DNA of 28,770 nt from IMG/VR virus record IMGVR_UViG_3300009183_000283, positions 1 through 28,770 of that record. One strand, given 5' to 3'. This document shows, piece by piece, positions 13,493 to 20,128 of the stretch. Numbering within the stretch: position 1 is the first letter of the stretch; every line of letters begins with the position of its first letter. The position numbers and the translations under genes were made by a program. A model generated the notes under the pieces. The model made no database searches. It saw only the letters and a program-made list of their open reading frames with translations, and had not been told where the DNA came from. This DNA comes from a virus.

Positions 13493-13866
13493 TTATCTTC
13501 CTCCTTGATTACAGAAAATGTGTCACGGGTTACAGTTACTGCTTCTTCCCAGTTATCTGAATGGCCATAGTCGCCACGAATAGAGCTCATGCGCTCGTCC
13601 TTCCTAAACTCTGGCTCAATGCCCCACCACGCCATGCTTGCCTCCTTGTACTCTAACCATTCATCATTCGGTTCAAACAACGGGTGATTCATGCCGGCAA
13701 TGTCTACTGTACATACCACGTCAGCAAACCTTATCCAAGGATTTTTAGTAAACCCCTTAGACCTTACCAGACCAACGCGGTTACGCGCCTCTATAAATCG
13801 CTTGTACACCTTAAGCTGCTCTTCGGTTGCGCTGCTCGGCCATAGGATTACTTTTTGTATCGTCAT
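13489..13866 (-). CDS. Hypothetical protein, 125 aa
   Basis: Starts MTIQKVILWPSSATEEQLKV and has a Trp-rich middle (DEWLEYKEASMAWWGIEPEF). No domain I can name. It directly follows the sigma factor gene with an ATGA overlap, so the two are made together; a partner or regulator of the sigma factor is possible, which is only inference from position. Confidence 0.68.
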   Translation of the reverse strand: MTIQKVILWPSSATEEQLKVYKRFIEARNRVGLVRSKGFTKNPWIRFADVVCTVDIAGMNHPLFEPNDEWLEYKEASMAWWGIEPEFRKDERMSSIRGDYGHSDNWEEAVTVTRDTFSVIKEEDK

Positions 13867-14432
13867 TCTTCTGACTCCTCTTGTAGGTTTTCGTTGTTTA
13901 GGTTATCTAGGGAAATTGGCTCGCGGCTAATATAGCCTTTGAGTTGATGGATCCTTGTTGCCGTGGTGCCAACAATCGTTGCCAATTCGACAACAGTCGG
14001 TTTACGGCCAAGCACCTGTGAAAGTGCCTGCTCATTGTAATTCATGCGCTTGAGCTCTTCCATCACGTTGATGGGTAAGCGAATGATATTGGAGGTGTTA
14101 TCTAACTCTCTTCGCACGCCGCGCTCAATGAATGGCCGAGCGTATCCGGCAAATGGTACATTTTTATGGGGCTTCCAGCGGCGGCCGGCAAAGAATAACA
14201 TCTCATTACCAATGGCCAGTATGTCCTCTAGGGGCATCTTGCCGTGTTGCCACGCTGTCATTTTGGTAACCACGTGGGGCACAAAGCGAAGGTTATGGGT
14301 GACCAGCTTTTCTAAAGCCTGATCGTCACCTTGTGCTATTAACGCGGCAAGGCGGTGCTCTTCCTCGACTGATAGGGTTGGTATGCCATATAGGGATTGA
14401 AGGTAGTCTGTCTTAATATCATTTTCGCTCAC
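13863..14432 (-). CDS. Sigma-70 family RNA polymerase sigma factor lacking region 4
   Basis: A 189-residue protein with GTG start (GTGA overlap with the preceding stop). Region 1.2/2.1: LSVEEEHRLAALIAQGDDQA and LVTHNLRFVPHVV (20-55). Region 2.2-2.4: PLEDILAIGNEMLFFAGRRW, FAGYARPFIERGVRREL (67-110), then IIRLP (116-120). Region 3: QVLGRKPTVVELATIVGTTA (139-158), ending ISLD. No region 4 follows; only a Glu/Asn-rich tail of 15 residues. It should direct host RNA polymerase to phage promoters through the -10 region; absence of region 4 means no ordinary -35 contact, as in T4 gp55. Confidence 0.85.
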   Translation of the reverse strand: MSENDIKTDYLQSLYGIPTLSVEEEHRLAALIAQGDDQALEKLVTHNLRFVPHVVTKMTAWQHGKMPLEDILAIGNEMLFFAGRRWKPHKNVPFAGYARPFIERGVRRELDNTSNIIRLPINVMEELKRMNYNEQALSQVLGRKPTVVELATIVGTTATRIHQLKGYISREPISLDNLNNENLQEESEE

Positions 14433-14608
14433 AAAAGTGCCTCGGGTAGTTGTAATGACGCTATTATATACGGATTTTGTTTAGGAGTCTTTGGAAGGGC
14501 CTCTAAGCGCATTCCGGCGGTAAGGTAAGGCTGGGCCTCCAGCTTTGATGCAAACTTCCTGCAGGCCCCGCCAAACTCGTCTATGAGGATATACCTGTAT
14601 TGACTCAC
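14429..14608 (-). CDS. Small conserved phage protein, 59 aa (GTG start)
   Basis: Reads MSQYRYILIDEFGGACRKFA, then SKLEAQPYLTAGMRLEALPK. The IDEFGGxxRKF...EAxxYLTxGMxLxxLPK pattern recurs among short phage proteins. The GTG shares one base with the stop of the membrane-protein gene (TAGTG) and its TGA overlaps the sigma start. Function unknown. Confidence 0.65.
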   Translation of the reverse strand: MSQYRYILIDEFGGACRKFASKLEAQPYLTAGMRLEALPKTPKQNPYIIASLQLPEALL

Positions 14609-14778
14609 TACCTTTTGTCTCGGTGAATGTATCTTTCGGTATGTCCTAAATACTGCAGGATTTCACCACCGGCGCATAGAAGTATTCCAAAAATTAGCCA
14701 TCCTAAGGCACCTAAAGTAAACTGGTAGGAAAGGCTATTCCAATACACTAAAATGAGGATAAACCCGATTAGCTTCAT
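14608..14778 (-). CDS. Small membrane protein, 56 aa
   Basis: MKLIGFILILVYWNSLSYQF and a second hydrophobic stretch (GALGWLIFGILLCAGGEI) predict two transmembrane helices, then a basic cytoplasmic tail (HTERYIHRDKR). Overlaps the 101-aa gene upstream by 4 bp and the GTG-start gene downstream by one base. Confidence 0.62.
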   Translation of the reverse strand: MKLIGFILILVYWNSLSYQFTLGALGWLIFGILLCAGGEILQYLGHTERYIHRDKR

Positions 14779-15080
14779 AGTGATTTTACCACTACAGCAT
14801 CAACGGCCTTTACTTGGGTTACTTGGCGCACTAGCTCTTCATCGCACAATTCGCGCACAAGCAGGGGATTGATAGTAGAGCGGTCATAATGCTGCACTTC
14901 GGCAAAGTACTCCATGCCTTCGTACTTACCAACACCTTGGGCAATGAGCGCTTGCTTGATCTTACGTGCCTGTGCCTCTAGGTCTTTGATCTGCTTGTCT
15001 AAGCGGCCGAGCTCGTCTACTTGATTTGCTGATGATTGAAAAAAATCGTCTACTGCTTTAAGTGTAATTGCTTCTAACAT
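14775..15080 (-). CDS. Coiled-coil hypothetical protein, 101 aa
   Basis: Starts MLEAITLKAVDDFFQSSANQ, with a coiled coil (ELGRLDKQIKDLEAQARKIK) around residues 23-45 and a C-terminal mixed segment. The leader has a GC-rich hairpin (15102-15119) 22 nt before the start codon. AAGGAA lies about 9 nt before the ATG. First gene of the sigma operon. Function unknown. Confidence 0.7.
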   Translation of the reverse strand: MLEAITLKAVDDFFQSSANQVDELGRLDKQIKDLEAQARKIKQALIAQGVGKYEGMEYFAEVQHYDRSTINPLLVRELCDEELVRQVTQVKAVDAVVVKSL

Positions 15081-15101
15081 GGTCTATTTTCCTTTAAAAG
15101 T

Positions 15102-15119
15102 GGAGGGGTTGCCCCCTCC
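15102..15119. terminator. GC-rich hairpin between genes
   Basis: GGAGGGG (15102-15108) and CCCCTCC (15113-15119), 7 bp stem, tetraloop-size loop. On the minus strand it is followed by ACTTTT, on the plus strand by GGTTTTATTTT. Likely terminator for the gene at 15124-15414. Confidence 0.6.
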
Positions 15120-15123
15120 GGTT

Positions 15124-15414
15124 TTATTTTAATACATATTCATACTTCTTAATAAACTGCTTTAATGCTTTTACTTCTTTCTTTGCCTCTTTTGGATCGC
15201 CGTCTTCGCCAATTAACCACATGTTACGAATATGACCATCTTCATAAAAGGTTTTAAGTACATATACTGCCTCATCATAAATGTACCAGTCTTCTGCGTC
15301 ATGGATTTCTATGCCATCGTCACCACATATATTTTCGAGCGAATAAAGAAGCTCATAAATAGCAGTAGCGTCTTTGACAATAGGTCTGGACTCATCAATT
15401 AAATTGAATTTCAT
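15124..15414 (-). CDS. Hypothetical acidic protein, 96 aa
   Basis: ATG at 15414 is preferred over an upstream in-frame ATG at 15540, because GGAGG lies 9 nt before it and the upstream 42 codons are packed with hairpins. Begins MKFNLIDESRPIVKDATAIY and ends in a Lys-rich helix (KEVKALKQFIKKYEYVLK). No domain recognised. It has its own sigma-70-like promoter and a structured 5' leader (15415-15563). Confidence 0.66.
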   Translation of the reverse strand: MKFNLIDESRPIVKDATAIYELLYSLENICGDDGIEIHDAEDWYIYDEAVYVLKTFYEDGHIRNMWLIGEDGDPKEAKKEVKALKQFIKKYEYVLK

Positions 15415-15453
15415 CGTGCTTACTCCTCCGAATTGTTTAAAGAACATATAGGG

Positions 15454-15476
15454 GTTGCTTGACCCTATACTTCTAT
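15454..15476 (-). other. Leader hairpin before the 96-aa gene
   Basis: On the minus strand TATAGGG pairs with CCCTATA across a 9-nt loop (TCAAGCAAC), about 40 nt before the start codon. A second stem TAGGG-TTTC-CCCTA lies near 15511-15524. Possible regulatory leader. Confidence 0.45.
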
Positions 15477-15535
15477 TATCCTCCAATGGTAAATAAATAC
15501 TATTAGGGGAAACCCTAGCTTTGTAAACATTTTGT

Positions 15536-15563
15536 TTCATAATGTAAAATAATTTAATGTCAA
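15536..15563 (-). promoter_or_regulatory. Host-type sigma-70 promoter
   Basis: Minus strand: perfect -35 TTGACA (15558-15563), 16-bp spacer, -10 TATGAA (15536-15541, 4 of 6 matches). The predicted start is near 15529, giving a leader of about 115 nt. It is distinct from the phage motif. Confidence 0.55.
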
Positions 15564-15679
15564 TTGGGGTTTTCCCTTAGATGAATGGTTAAGTCTACTG
15601 GTAAAACTTCATAAAAGTTGTTTTCTAAAATCCATAATAACATCTCTTGGATACTGCTAAATGTAATTGTATGCTTCAT
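15560..15679 (-). CDS. Small hypothetical protein, 39 aa
   Basis: The ATG at 15679 has AAGGA 8 nt upstream and is preferred over an upstream in-frame start at 15751 that lies inside the neighbouring gene. Reads MKHTITFSSIQEMLLWILEN and ends TIHLRENPN. Function unknown. Its last codons overlap the -35 of the next promoter. Confidence 0.55.
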   Translation of the reverse strand: MKHTITFSSIQEMLLWILENNFYEVLPVDLTIHLRENPN

Positions 15680-15683
15680 TTTA

Positions 15684-15893
15684 TTATCCTTCAATTGACT
15701 CAGGCAAATAGCCATCGCCGTTATCTTTACCATCATGGTGATCGTGCGCATAATCGTATGCCATCCACGTTATGCCGCGCACGTCTTTTAGTACATCTAA
15801 TTTTGTAATTAGATCAGATACAACAAAACCATCTGACCATCTTACTTCGGTTTTGTCAATATTTTCATTGTAGTAAATGGTGCCTACTCTCAT
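15684..15893 (-). CDS. Hypothetical protein, 69 aa
   Basis: MRVGTIYYNENIDKTEVRWS then an Asp/His-rich end (AYDYAHDHHDGKDNGDGYLP) that might bind metal. AGGAGG 7 nt before the ATG and ATGA-type overlap with the previous gene. Function unknown. Confidence 0.64.
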   Translation of the reverse strand: MRVGTIYYNENIDKTEVRWSDGFVVSDLITKLDVLKDVRGITWMAYDYAHDHHDGKDNGDGYLPESIEG

Positions 15894-16060
15894 TGTATTA
15901 CCTCCTCAATTGAAATAATTCTATATTTTTCTTCGGGGTGCTCTTCGTCTTGCATACACTTGGTAGCTAGTAAGCTATCCCAAACACCAAACCCTTTTTG
16001 ATGGTGCATTTTTACCATGTCATCATCGGTATTCAAAATCATAATGTTGTAATGTCTCAC
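15890..16060 (-). CDS. Small protein, 56 aa (GTG start)
   Basis: GTG at 16060 has AGGAGG 7 nt upstream and shares a base with the preceding stop (TAGTG). Reads MRHYNIMILNTDDDMVKMHH and ends with an acidic helix (EEKYRIISIEEVIQ). No domain recognised. Confidence 0.6.
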   Translation of the reverse strand: MRHYNIMILNTDDDMVKMHHQKGFGVWDSLLATKCMQDEEHPEEKYRIISIEEVIQ

Positions 16061-16329
16061 TATATTGCCTCCTTGGCTTTAATAACATTAGTCTCAGCAA
16101 TGGGCACAAATACATAGCCGCCGCGCCCATGGTCACCTACTGCGAATTTATAGCTATCCCAATCTAAACTCATGGCCAAGTGCATGGCTACTGATTCATG
16201 CGCCTCTTTAGTACTAAGCCCATAATCGAATGCGTCTACAAGGGATATATCGCGGTGTGATACTGTGGCCTTGATACGTGCCCCTCGATTGTTTGTTGGT
16301 GATAAGTATTTAGTAGTGATCACATACAT
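16060..16329 (-). CDS. Hypothetical protein, 89 aa
   Basis: Begins MYVITTKYLSPTNNRGARIK, with HRDISLVDAFDYGLSTKEAH in the middle. The pattern of an N-terminal beta strand followed by Thr-Asn-Arg-Gly and a helix recurs in cyano- and freshwater phage small proteins. Coupled upstream through TAATG. Confidence 0.68.
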   Translation of the reverse strand: MYVITTKYLSPTNNRGARIKATVSHRDISLVDAFDYGLSTKEAHESVAMHLAMSLDWDSYKFAVGDHGRGGYVFVPIAETNVIKAKEAI

Positions 16330-16493
16330 TATTTAACCTCCGTTATGCCGTTGGTAAACTCTTCGGCCTCTACACATCTCCATTTACCGGATTGATCCCA
16401 AGCTGCTTCCTGCGCGGCCTCTTCGTTATCTGCCTCAACAATAAACTTCTGAGATAGATATTCAACGCGCGCCAATGTTATTTCGTATTTCAT
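16329..16493 (-). CDS. Small protein, 54 aa
   Basis: Translates MKYEITLARVEYLSQKFIVE, then ADNEEAAQEAAWDQSGKWRC and an acidic end. The shape (strand, Ala/Glu helix, Trp) is that of short phage beta-alpha proteins. Stop overlaps the next ATG. Function unknown. Confidence 0.62.
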   Translation of the reverse strand: MKYEITLARVEYLSQKFIVEADNEEAAQEAAWDQSGKWRCVEAEEFTNGITEVK

Positions 16494-16495
16494 GG

Positions 16496-16681
16496 TTACG
16501 CCTCCTCTGTTACTGGAAATAATCTGTCTTCCGCTTCAGCTAATTTATCGCGTGCGGTTTCTAAAAAATCCTTTTTGTTGTCATACCCCAAATCTTTATA
16601 TGTATTGCCGTATAGCAAATCGCATATATCAAAATAAACCATCTGAATTGCTTCTAGTGCTTTTTGTTCGTTATTAGTCAT
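16496..16681 (-). CDS. Hypothetical helical protein, 61 aa
   Basis: MTNNEQKALEAIQMVYFDIC then a helix-turn-helix of charged residues (ETARDKLAEAEDRLFPVTEE). GGAGG lies 7-8 nt before the ATG. No function assigned. Confidence 0.64.
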   Translation of the reverse strand: MTNNEQKALEAIQMVYFDICDLLYGNTYKDLGYDNKKDFLETARDKLAEAEDRLFPVTEEA

Positions 16682-16683
16682 GA

Positions 16684-16857
16684 TTAAGCCTCCAATTCTT
16701 TATAAATCAATTTAACTAGGGTTTGAATTTCTGCAAACATCGTATCGCATTCTTGATTAGGTTGACCATCAATAGCCTCTTCTACTGATGCCTCTACTAA
16801 ATTAGAGTACTGGTAATTAAGATCCGATACCATGGTTTTAATTTTTTCTGCATTCAT
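16684..16857 (-). CDS. Hypothetical helical protein, 57 aa
   Basis: Translates MNAEKIKTMVSDLNYQYSNL, then an acidic helix (VEEAIDGQPNQECD) and TLVKLIYKELEA. It may be related to its downstream neighbour in size and helix content. The start is 3 bp from the previous gene's end. Confidence 0.62.
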   Translation of the reverse strand: MNAEKIKTMVSDLNYQYSNLVEASVEEAIDGQPNQECDTMFAEIQTLVKLIYKELEA

Positions 16858-16859
16858 AA

Positions 16860-17168
16860 TTAAGCCTCCAACATTAGATCAGCCCATTCAAGGCCGGATT
16901 GTTTAACTACATATTGATAACTGCCCTTGGTGCCTTGCTGCACATCATCGCGGCTTGGTATCACGTTGCCGTAATAATCGCGGCATTGGTCGCGGCCGAG
17001 CATGCAATGCCCATGGGTTATGGCGTCCATCATGGCGCGGCCATAACTGCCTTGCATTGACCATGCCGAGCCGCTATTGATAGCACGTTGAAGGGCAAAA
17101 TAATGGTCTTCTGCGCTTTCATCATCGTATTCGTTTTCAATTGCATCTATGTCGTTAAGTGTAAGCAT
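16860..17168 (-). CDS. Conserved phage protein, 102 aa
   Basis: MLTLNDIDAIENEYDDESAE, then a distinctive core: WSMQGSYGRAMMDAITHGHC, MLGRDQCRDYYGNVIPSRDD and GTKGSYQYVVKQSGLEWADL. I recognise this pattern from other aquatic phage genomes, where it is of unknown function. GGAG is a few bases upstream of the ATG. Confidence 0.7.
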   Translation of the reverse strand: MLTLNDIDAIENEYDDESAEDHYFALQRAINSGSAWSMQGSYGRAMMDAITHGHCMLGRDQCRDYYGNVIPSRDDVQQGTKGSYQYVVKQSGLEWADLMLEA

Positions 17169-17171
17169 GGT

Positions 17172-17447
17172 TTACTCCTCAAAATTAAATGGTACAAGGG
17201 TTTCAGATAAAACATCTCCGGCCGAGTTAAATACAATCACATAAAACTTTTTATCTTCATTGTCTTGTTTTATATGCACATAGCCGCCGGTTTTAGTTAC
17301 TTGATCTTGGTCAGTATCAAATAAATCAAAATTGACCACAATCGAATCATCATCTAGTCTATCGGCGGTTAATTTGATCTCTTCGTACTCTTCAAGGTCA
17401 ATTTGATCCCAATTACCTTGATAGCCGTCTTCACATATATTTTGCAT
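17172..17447 (-). CDS. Hypothetical protein, 91 aa
   Basis: Starts MQNICEDGYQGNWDQIDLEE; acidic, predicted beta-rich in the second half (YVHIKQDNEDKKFYVIVFNS). AGAGGA precedes the ATG by about 10 nt. No domain recognised. Confidence 0.66.
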   Translation of the reverse strand: MQNICEDGYQGNWDQIDLEEYEEIKLTADRLDDDSIVVNFDLFDTDQDQVTKTGGYVHIKQDNEDKKFYVIVFNSAGDVLSETLVPFNFEE

Positions 17448-17450
17448 GAT

Positions 17451-17804
17451 CTATAATCCTCTTCTTTCTAACCATTCGCTTCGTGTCATTACTTCATAAA
17501 TGGAATTATCTAATAGCGGCAATAATTCCTCCGGTGATGCTGTTAATTTACGGCCAATAATCTCGACTAATTCATTAGGGAAAACTGTTCTTTTAGCCGC
17601 GCGCTCTTCAATAACTAAGCGCTCCCACAAGCGCCAATTTGCAATGGATCCGTAATCATCGCGAATGCCGCCGGCCTCACTCTCGTACCGGTTTTCTATC
17701 TTCATAGGGTCGCTATAAACATAATCGCCACAAGGCAAACCCTTGGCGCCGTTGATCTCATTATTGCGCTGTGACTGCGCGAGTATTGATTGAATTGATC
17801 TCAT
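17451..17804 (-). CDS. Hypothetical protein, 117 aa
   Basis: Begins MRSIQSILAQSQRNNEINGA, with DYVYSDPMKIENRYESEAGG and a helical C-terminus ending WLERRGL. Overlaps the preceding gene by 4 bp. The N-terminal basic helix could contact nucleic acid; inference only. Confidence 0.66.
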   Translation of the reverse strand: MRSIQSILAQSQRNNEINGAKGLPCGDYVYSDPMKIENRYESEAGGIRDDYGSIANWRLWERLVIEERAAKRTVFPNELVEIIGRKLTASPEELLPLLDNSIYEVMTRSEWLERRGL

Positions 17805-18097
17805 GATTTTCTACCTTTTAAAATGTTAATAACGCGCTCGGCGGCAATATGATTGTGGCCGCCAATATGCCAGTCAGTCACTCCCCAATATGGTTTGTTT
17901 TCTTTCCAGTCATATATAGTGGCCACTTGGCCGTCTTCAAATTGAATTGTCCATTCGGCCTGCACCTTGTCAAAATCGCCGGTTAAGGGTTTACCGAAAG
18001 CCTGTAGTATCTCGGTATAAGGTAAATCAATAGTATCAATTAAATGGGTACCATTGGCGTTGATTAAATCGTCTTGGTTATGGGTTTTATATTTCAT
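17801..18097 (-). CDS. Conserved phage protein, 98 aa
   Basis: Has a recurring phage pattern: ILQAFGKPLTGDFDKVQAEW, then IQFEDGQVATIYDWKENKPY and DWHIGGHNHIAAERVINIL. It is widespread in phages infecting diverse bacteria and its function is unknown to me. AGGAG lies 9 nt before the ATG; first gene of the 17.4-18.1 kb group. Confidence 0.74.
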   Translation of the reverse strand: MKYKTHNQDDLINANGTHLIDTIDLPYTEILQAFGKPLTGDFDKVQAEWTIQFEDGQVATIYDWKENKPYWGVTDWHIGGHNHIAAERVINILKGRKS

Positions 18098-18116
18098 GGG
18101 TATCGCTCCTTTTAAA

Positions 18117-18203
18117 TTAAACTACATCGAATAAAGCAAGTGTAAAGACTGCAAAAATAAAAACCATTAGGGCATACCCTAATAAATTGATAATTATTCT
18201 CAT
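18117..18203 (-). CDS. Tiny membrane protein, 28 aa
   Basis: Reads MRIIINLLGYALMVFIFAVF then TLALFDVV: a single transmembrane helix. GGGGC lies close upstream of the ATG. Too short for certainty, but the next ORF has the same design. Confidence 0.45.
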   Translation of the reverse strand: MRIIINLLGYALMVFIFAVFTLALFDVV

Positions 18204-18213
18204 ATTGTGCCCC

Positions 18214-18309
18214 TTATAAAAGAATAGTAAAGCCTAGGCCGTAAACCATGGCCATAGCAAAGTAAAACGCGGCAATGAAGGCCATAAGGCCGGCGGAAAA
18301 TGTAAACAT
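18214..18309 (-). CDS. Tiny membrane protein, 31 aa
   Basis: Reads MFTFSAGLMAFIAAFYFAMA then MVYGLGFTILL, an Ala/Phe-rich transmembrane helix. GGGGATTAATT upstream offers a weak ribosome binding site. One of two adjacent micro membrane proteins. Confidence 0.45.
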   Translation of the reverse strand: MFTFSAGLMAFIAAFYFAMAMVYGLGFTILL

Positions 18310-18311
18310 AA

Positions 18312-18506
18312 TTAATCCCCTATATGAATGAATTTAAAATGGTCATCAATAAATTGCTTATCTTGCTTATCTAATAGATTGACAAGGCGGCATTCAACGC
18401 GGCCGCCGGTTACGCGTGCAAATTGCTTGGCCGCTCGCATTGTAGGAAAACCCTTGGAATAATCTTGGCTATGGTGCCGGTAAAACACTATAAATGGCGC
18501 GCTCAT
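18312..18506 (-). CDS. Hypothetical protein, 64 aa
   Basis: ATG at 18506 is chosen (ATGA overlap with the previous gene and GGAGG 8 nt upstream) over an upstream in-frame start. Reads MSAPFIVFYRHHSQDYSKGF then PTMRAAKQFARVTGGRVECR, ending FKFIHIGD. The beta-alpha shape and basic helix are common in small phage proteins; function unknown. Confidence 0.62.
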   Translation of the reverse strand: MSAPFIVFYRHHSQDYSKGFPTMRAAKQFARVTGGRVECRLVNLLDKQDKQFIDDHFKFIHIGD

Positions 18507-18652
18507 GATACGGCCTCCCATTGTCGTGTATGTTGGTTCCAATACGCGCTCAATTCCTGCAATTTTGCCGCCGGATTAGCTCGCATAAATGCGGCAGCGG
18601 CCGCGTGACTATCAAACCAAAAAACACAATTGTTTAAATATACTTTAATCAT
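18503..18652 (-). CDS. Small protein, 49 aa
   Basis: Translates MIKVYLNNCVFWFDSHAAAA then AFMRANPAAKLQELSAYWNQ, ending RQWEAVS. Same strand-helix layout as the genes at 16329 and 18312, so these may be paralogous. Coupled downstream through ATGA. Confidence 0.6.
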   Translation of the reverse strand: MIKVYLNNCVFWFDSHAAAAAFMRANPAAKLQELSAYWNQHTRQWEAVS

Positions 18653-18655
18653 GGT

Positions 18656-18910
18656 TTAACCCTTTAATAATTGTTTTAATTCGGCTTTAAGCAATTGCGC
18701 TTCTATTCCCCTAAAGGTGGAAGCATTCGCCAAAAATCGGAGCACAATATCGCCGCCGCTCTCATAAATGTAATTATCGCGAATGCTATTTAATTGAAGC
18801 ATGGCCGCGAGATAAGGCCGCGCGGCAAAATTAACATTCGGCCAAGCGCGCTTAATATCGTGCGCAATATTTGAGAGCGGCCGCGCCGCGTTAATAGTGT
18901 TATTTTCCAT
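18656..18910 (-). CDS. Conserved phage protein, 84 aa
   Basis: ATG at 18910 is chosen because AAGGG precedes it; an in-frame TTG further upstream lacks a site. Begins MENNTINAARPLSNIAHDIK, then RAWPNVNFAARPYLAAMLQL and ends with a Lys/Leu-rich helix (AQLLKAELKQLLKG). I recognise the NAARPLSNIAxDI...AxPYLxAML pattern from many aquatic phage genomes; function unknown. Confidence 0.72.
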   Translation of the reverse strand: MENNTINAARPLSNIAHDIKRAWPNVNFAARPYLAAMLQLNSIRDNYIYESGGDIVLRFLANASTFRGIEAQLLKAELKQLLKG

Positions 18911-18931
18911 AGTGATAAACCCTTCCAATAG

Positions 18932-18955
18932 TTAAATGGCCGCACAATGCAAACC
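18932..18955 (-). promoter_or_regulatory. Candidate second-class promoter repeat, copy 1
   Basis: Minus strand reads GGTTTGCATTGTGCGGCC then ATTTAA, nearly identical to 20130-20153 (one-base indel) and equally placed, about 20 nt before a minus-strand start codon. An 18957-18986 hairpin is directly upstream. Confidence 0.5.
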
Positions 18956-18956
18956 C

Positions 18957-18986
18957 CTAAGCCGCCGCTATAGTGAAGCGGCTTAG
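18957..18986. terminator. Hairpin after the cysteine-rich gene
   Basis: CTAAGCCGC (18957-18965) and GCGGCTTAG (18978-18986), 9 bp stem, 12-nt loop. It lies between the stop at 18995 and the promoter-like repeat; no T-tract, so possibly a processing or insulation structure. Confidence 0.5.
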
Positions 18987-18994
18987 AGAATGCA

Positions 18995-19738
18995 CTAGGC
19001 CGCGATAATAGGAATAAAACGGCTTTTTAATGACCCATGCACAATAATTACCGGATCCGCGCGCTTAGAATGTAAGCCGCCGTCACAAGCGCCGCATTCG
19101 CCGCACAATTTGCGCTTGCCGCCTTCGGCGCTCGCGGGGCAAATAAATTCGCCGTCTTCAATTGCTTCATTCTCGCCGCGTACTCTAAAAGTGCGATATC
19201 CGGCGGCCTTGGCCGCGGCGCGCTCGGCGGCATTATCGGCGCTTGCCATACATAAGGCCATAATATCCGCGCCGGCCTTGCCATTTTGCCATTGGTGCGA
19301 ATATCCAGTATGGCCGGCCGCTTGTGCAATGAGCGCTTGCCATATATAAGCCGGTACGGCGGCCGGATCGCCATAAGTACCCAAGCGCACCATACGGCCG
19401 GCGCTCGCATTGGCCGCGGCCTGAATGCCGGCCGGATAATTACCCTTTAAATAGGCTTTATAAACTGCATTGGCGCCTTGGCCAATATTGACGTAACAAT
19501 CACGCAATTCGCCGGCATAGCGCCTATGCTTACAATCGCCGCATATAGATATATCCGCGCCGCTTTTAGCGCTTTCCAATGGTGTCATGCCGTTATCGGC
19601 CAAAATATAGGTTTGCACCATATTACCGGTTTTTACATTGGTTGATTTGATAATGGCAATGGCCACAATTGGCGCGCCGTCCAATAGTGACGCGCCGCGA
19701 TACAATACGAATCCGGAAGGTTTTTTAATAGATGTCAT
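18995..19738 (-). CDS. Cysteine-rich conserved phage protein (DUF7227-like?), 247 aa
   Basis: Start at 19738 chosen (GGGATC upstream); an upstream in-frame ATG at 19753 is possible. Has MTSIKKPSGFVLYRGASLLD, then cysteine clusters: ISICGDCKHRRYAGELRDCY early and CPASAEGG..LCGECGACDG late. The middle block GRMVRLGTYGDPAAVPAYIW and GHTGYSHQWQ is strongly conserved in my memory of similar phage proteins, tentatively the DUF7227 type. Seven or more cysteines suggest zinc or Fe-S binding. The sequence is rich in GGCC and GCGC words, unlike the rest of the arm. Confidence 0.66.
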   Translation of the reverse strand: MTSIKKPSGFVLYRGASLLDGAPIVAIAIIKSTNVKTGNMVQTYILADNGMTPLESAKSGADISICGDCKHRRYAGELRDCYVNIGQGANAVYKAYLKGNYPAGIQAAANASAGRMVRLGTYGDPAAVPAYIWQALIAQAAGHTGYSHQWQNGKAGADIMALCMASADNAAERAAAKAAGYRTFRVRGENEAIEDGEFICPASAEGGKRKLCGECGACDGGLHSKRADPVIIVHGSLKSRFIPIIAA

Positions 19739-19742
19739 GATA

Positions 19743-20111
19743 TTAGATCCCATTTTTAAATTTACGCAATGCCACAATAAATCCTTCGGTGAAGTTATCC
19801 GCCGCGATCGATATCTCGCGATCGCTTAGCGCTTGCAAATCTTCACTTTGCTCATATAGATCAAACCAAGCGGCTTCGGCCGCTCTACAGAATGGATGAT
19901 AATAGGGGAGCCGATTAGATGGATCATTGAAAGCCGCGATATCGTCCGGCAAAGTGGCCGCGCCGTACTCTTCAACGCCGTACTCATTGGCCGCTAATTG
20001 CGCGTCTTCAATTGTGGAAAAGGTTTGATAGCAAATAAGCGCGCCGTCCTTATTGCGCTCTACTTCGCAAATCTCGCCGCTTGGTTTATGGATCAAGCAA
20101 TATATACTCAT
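19743..20111 (-). CDS. Hypothetical protein, 122 aa
   Basis: ATG at 20111 chosen over upstream in-frame starts because AGAGGA lies 9 nt before it. Begins MSIYCLIHKPSGEICEVERN and contains LICYQTFSTIEDAQLAANEY and HPFCRAAEAAWFDLYEQSED. Acidic, no domain recognised. It is the first gene of the leftward arm, and is expressed from the repeat at 20130 if that is a promoter. Confidence 0.66.
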   Translation of the reverse strand: MSIYCLIHKPSGEICEVERNKDGALICYQTFSTIEDAQLAANEYGVEEYGAATLPDDIAAFNDPSNRLPYYHPFCRAAEAAWFDLYEQSEDLQALSDREISIAADNFTEGFIVALRKFKNGI

Positions 20112-20128
20112 GATGATAAATCCTCTCA

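Noticed and set aside
14463-14468. TATAAT box upstream of the sigma gene as a promoter
   Set aside because: It is inside the coding sequence of the 59-aa gene and has no convincing -35; kept out of the feature list.
15415-15540. N-terminal extension of the 96-aa gene to ATG 15540
   Set aside because: That segment carries hairpins and the -10 region; GGAGG before ATG 15414 is decisive.
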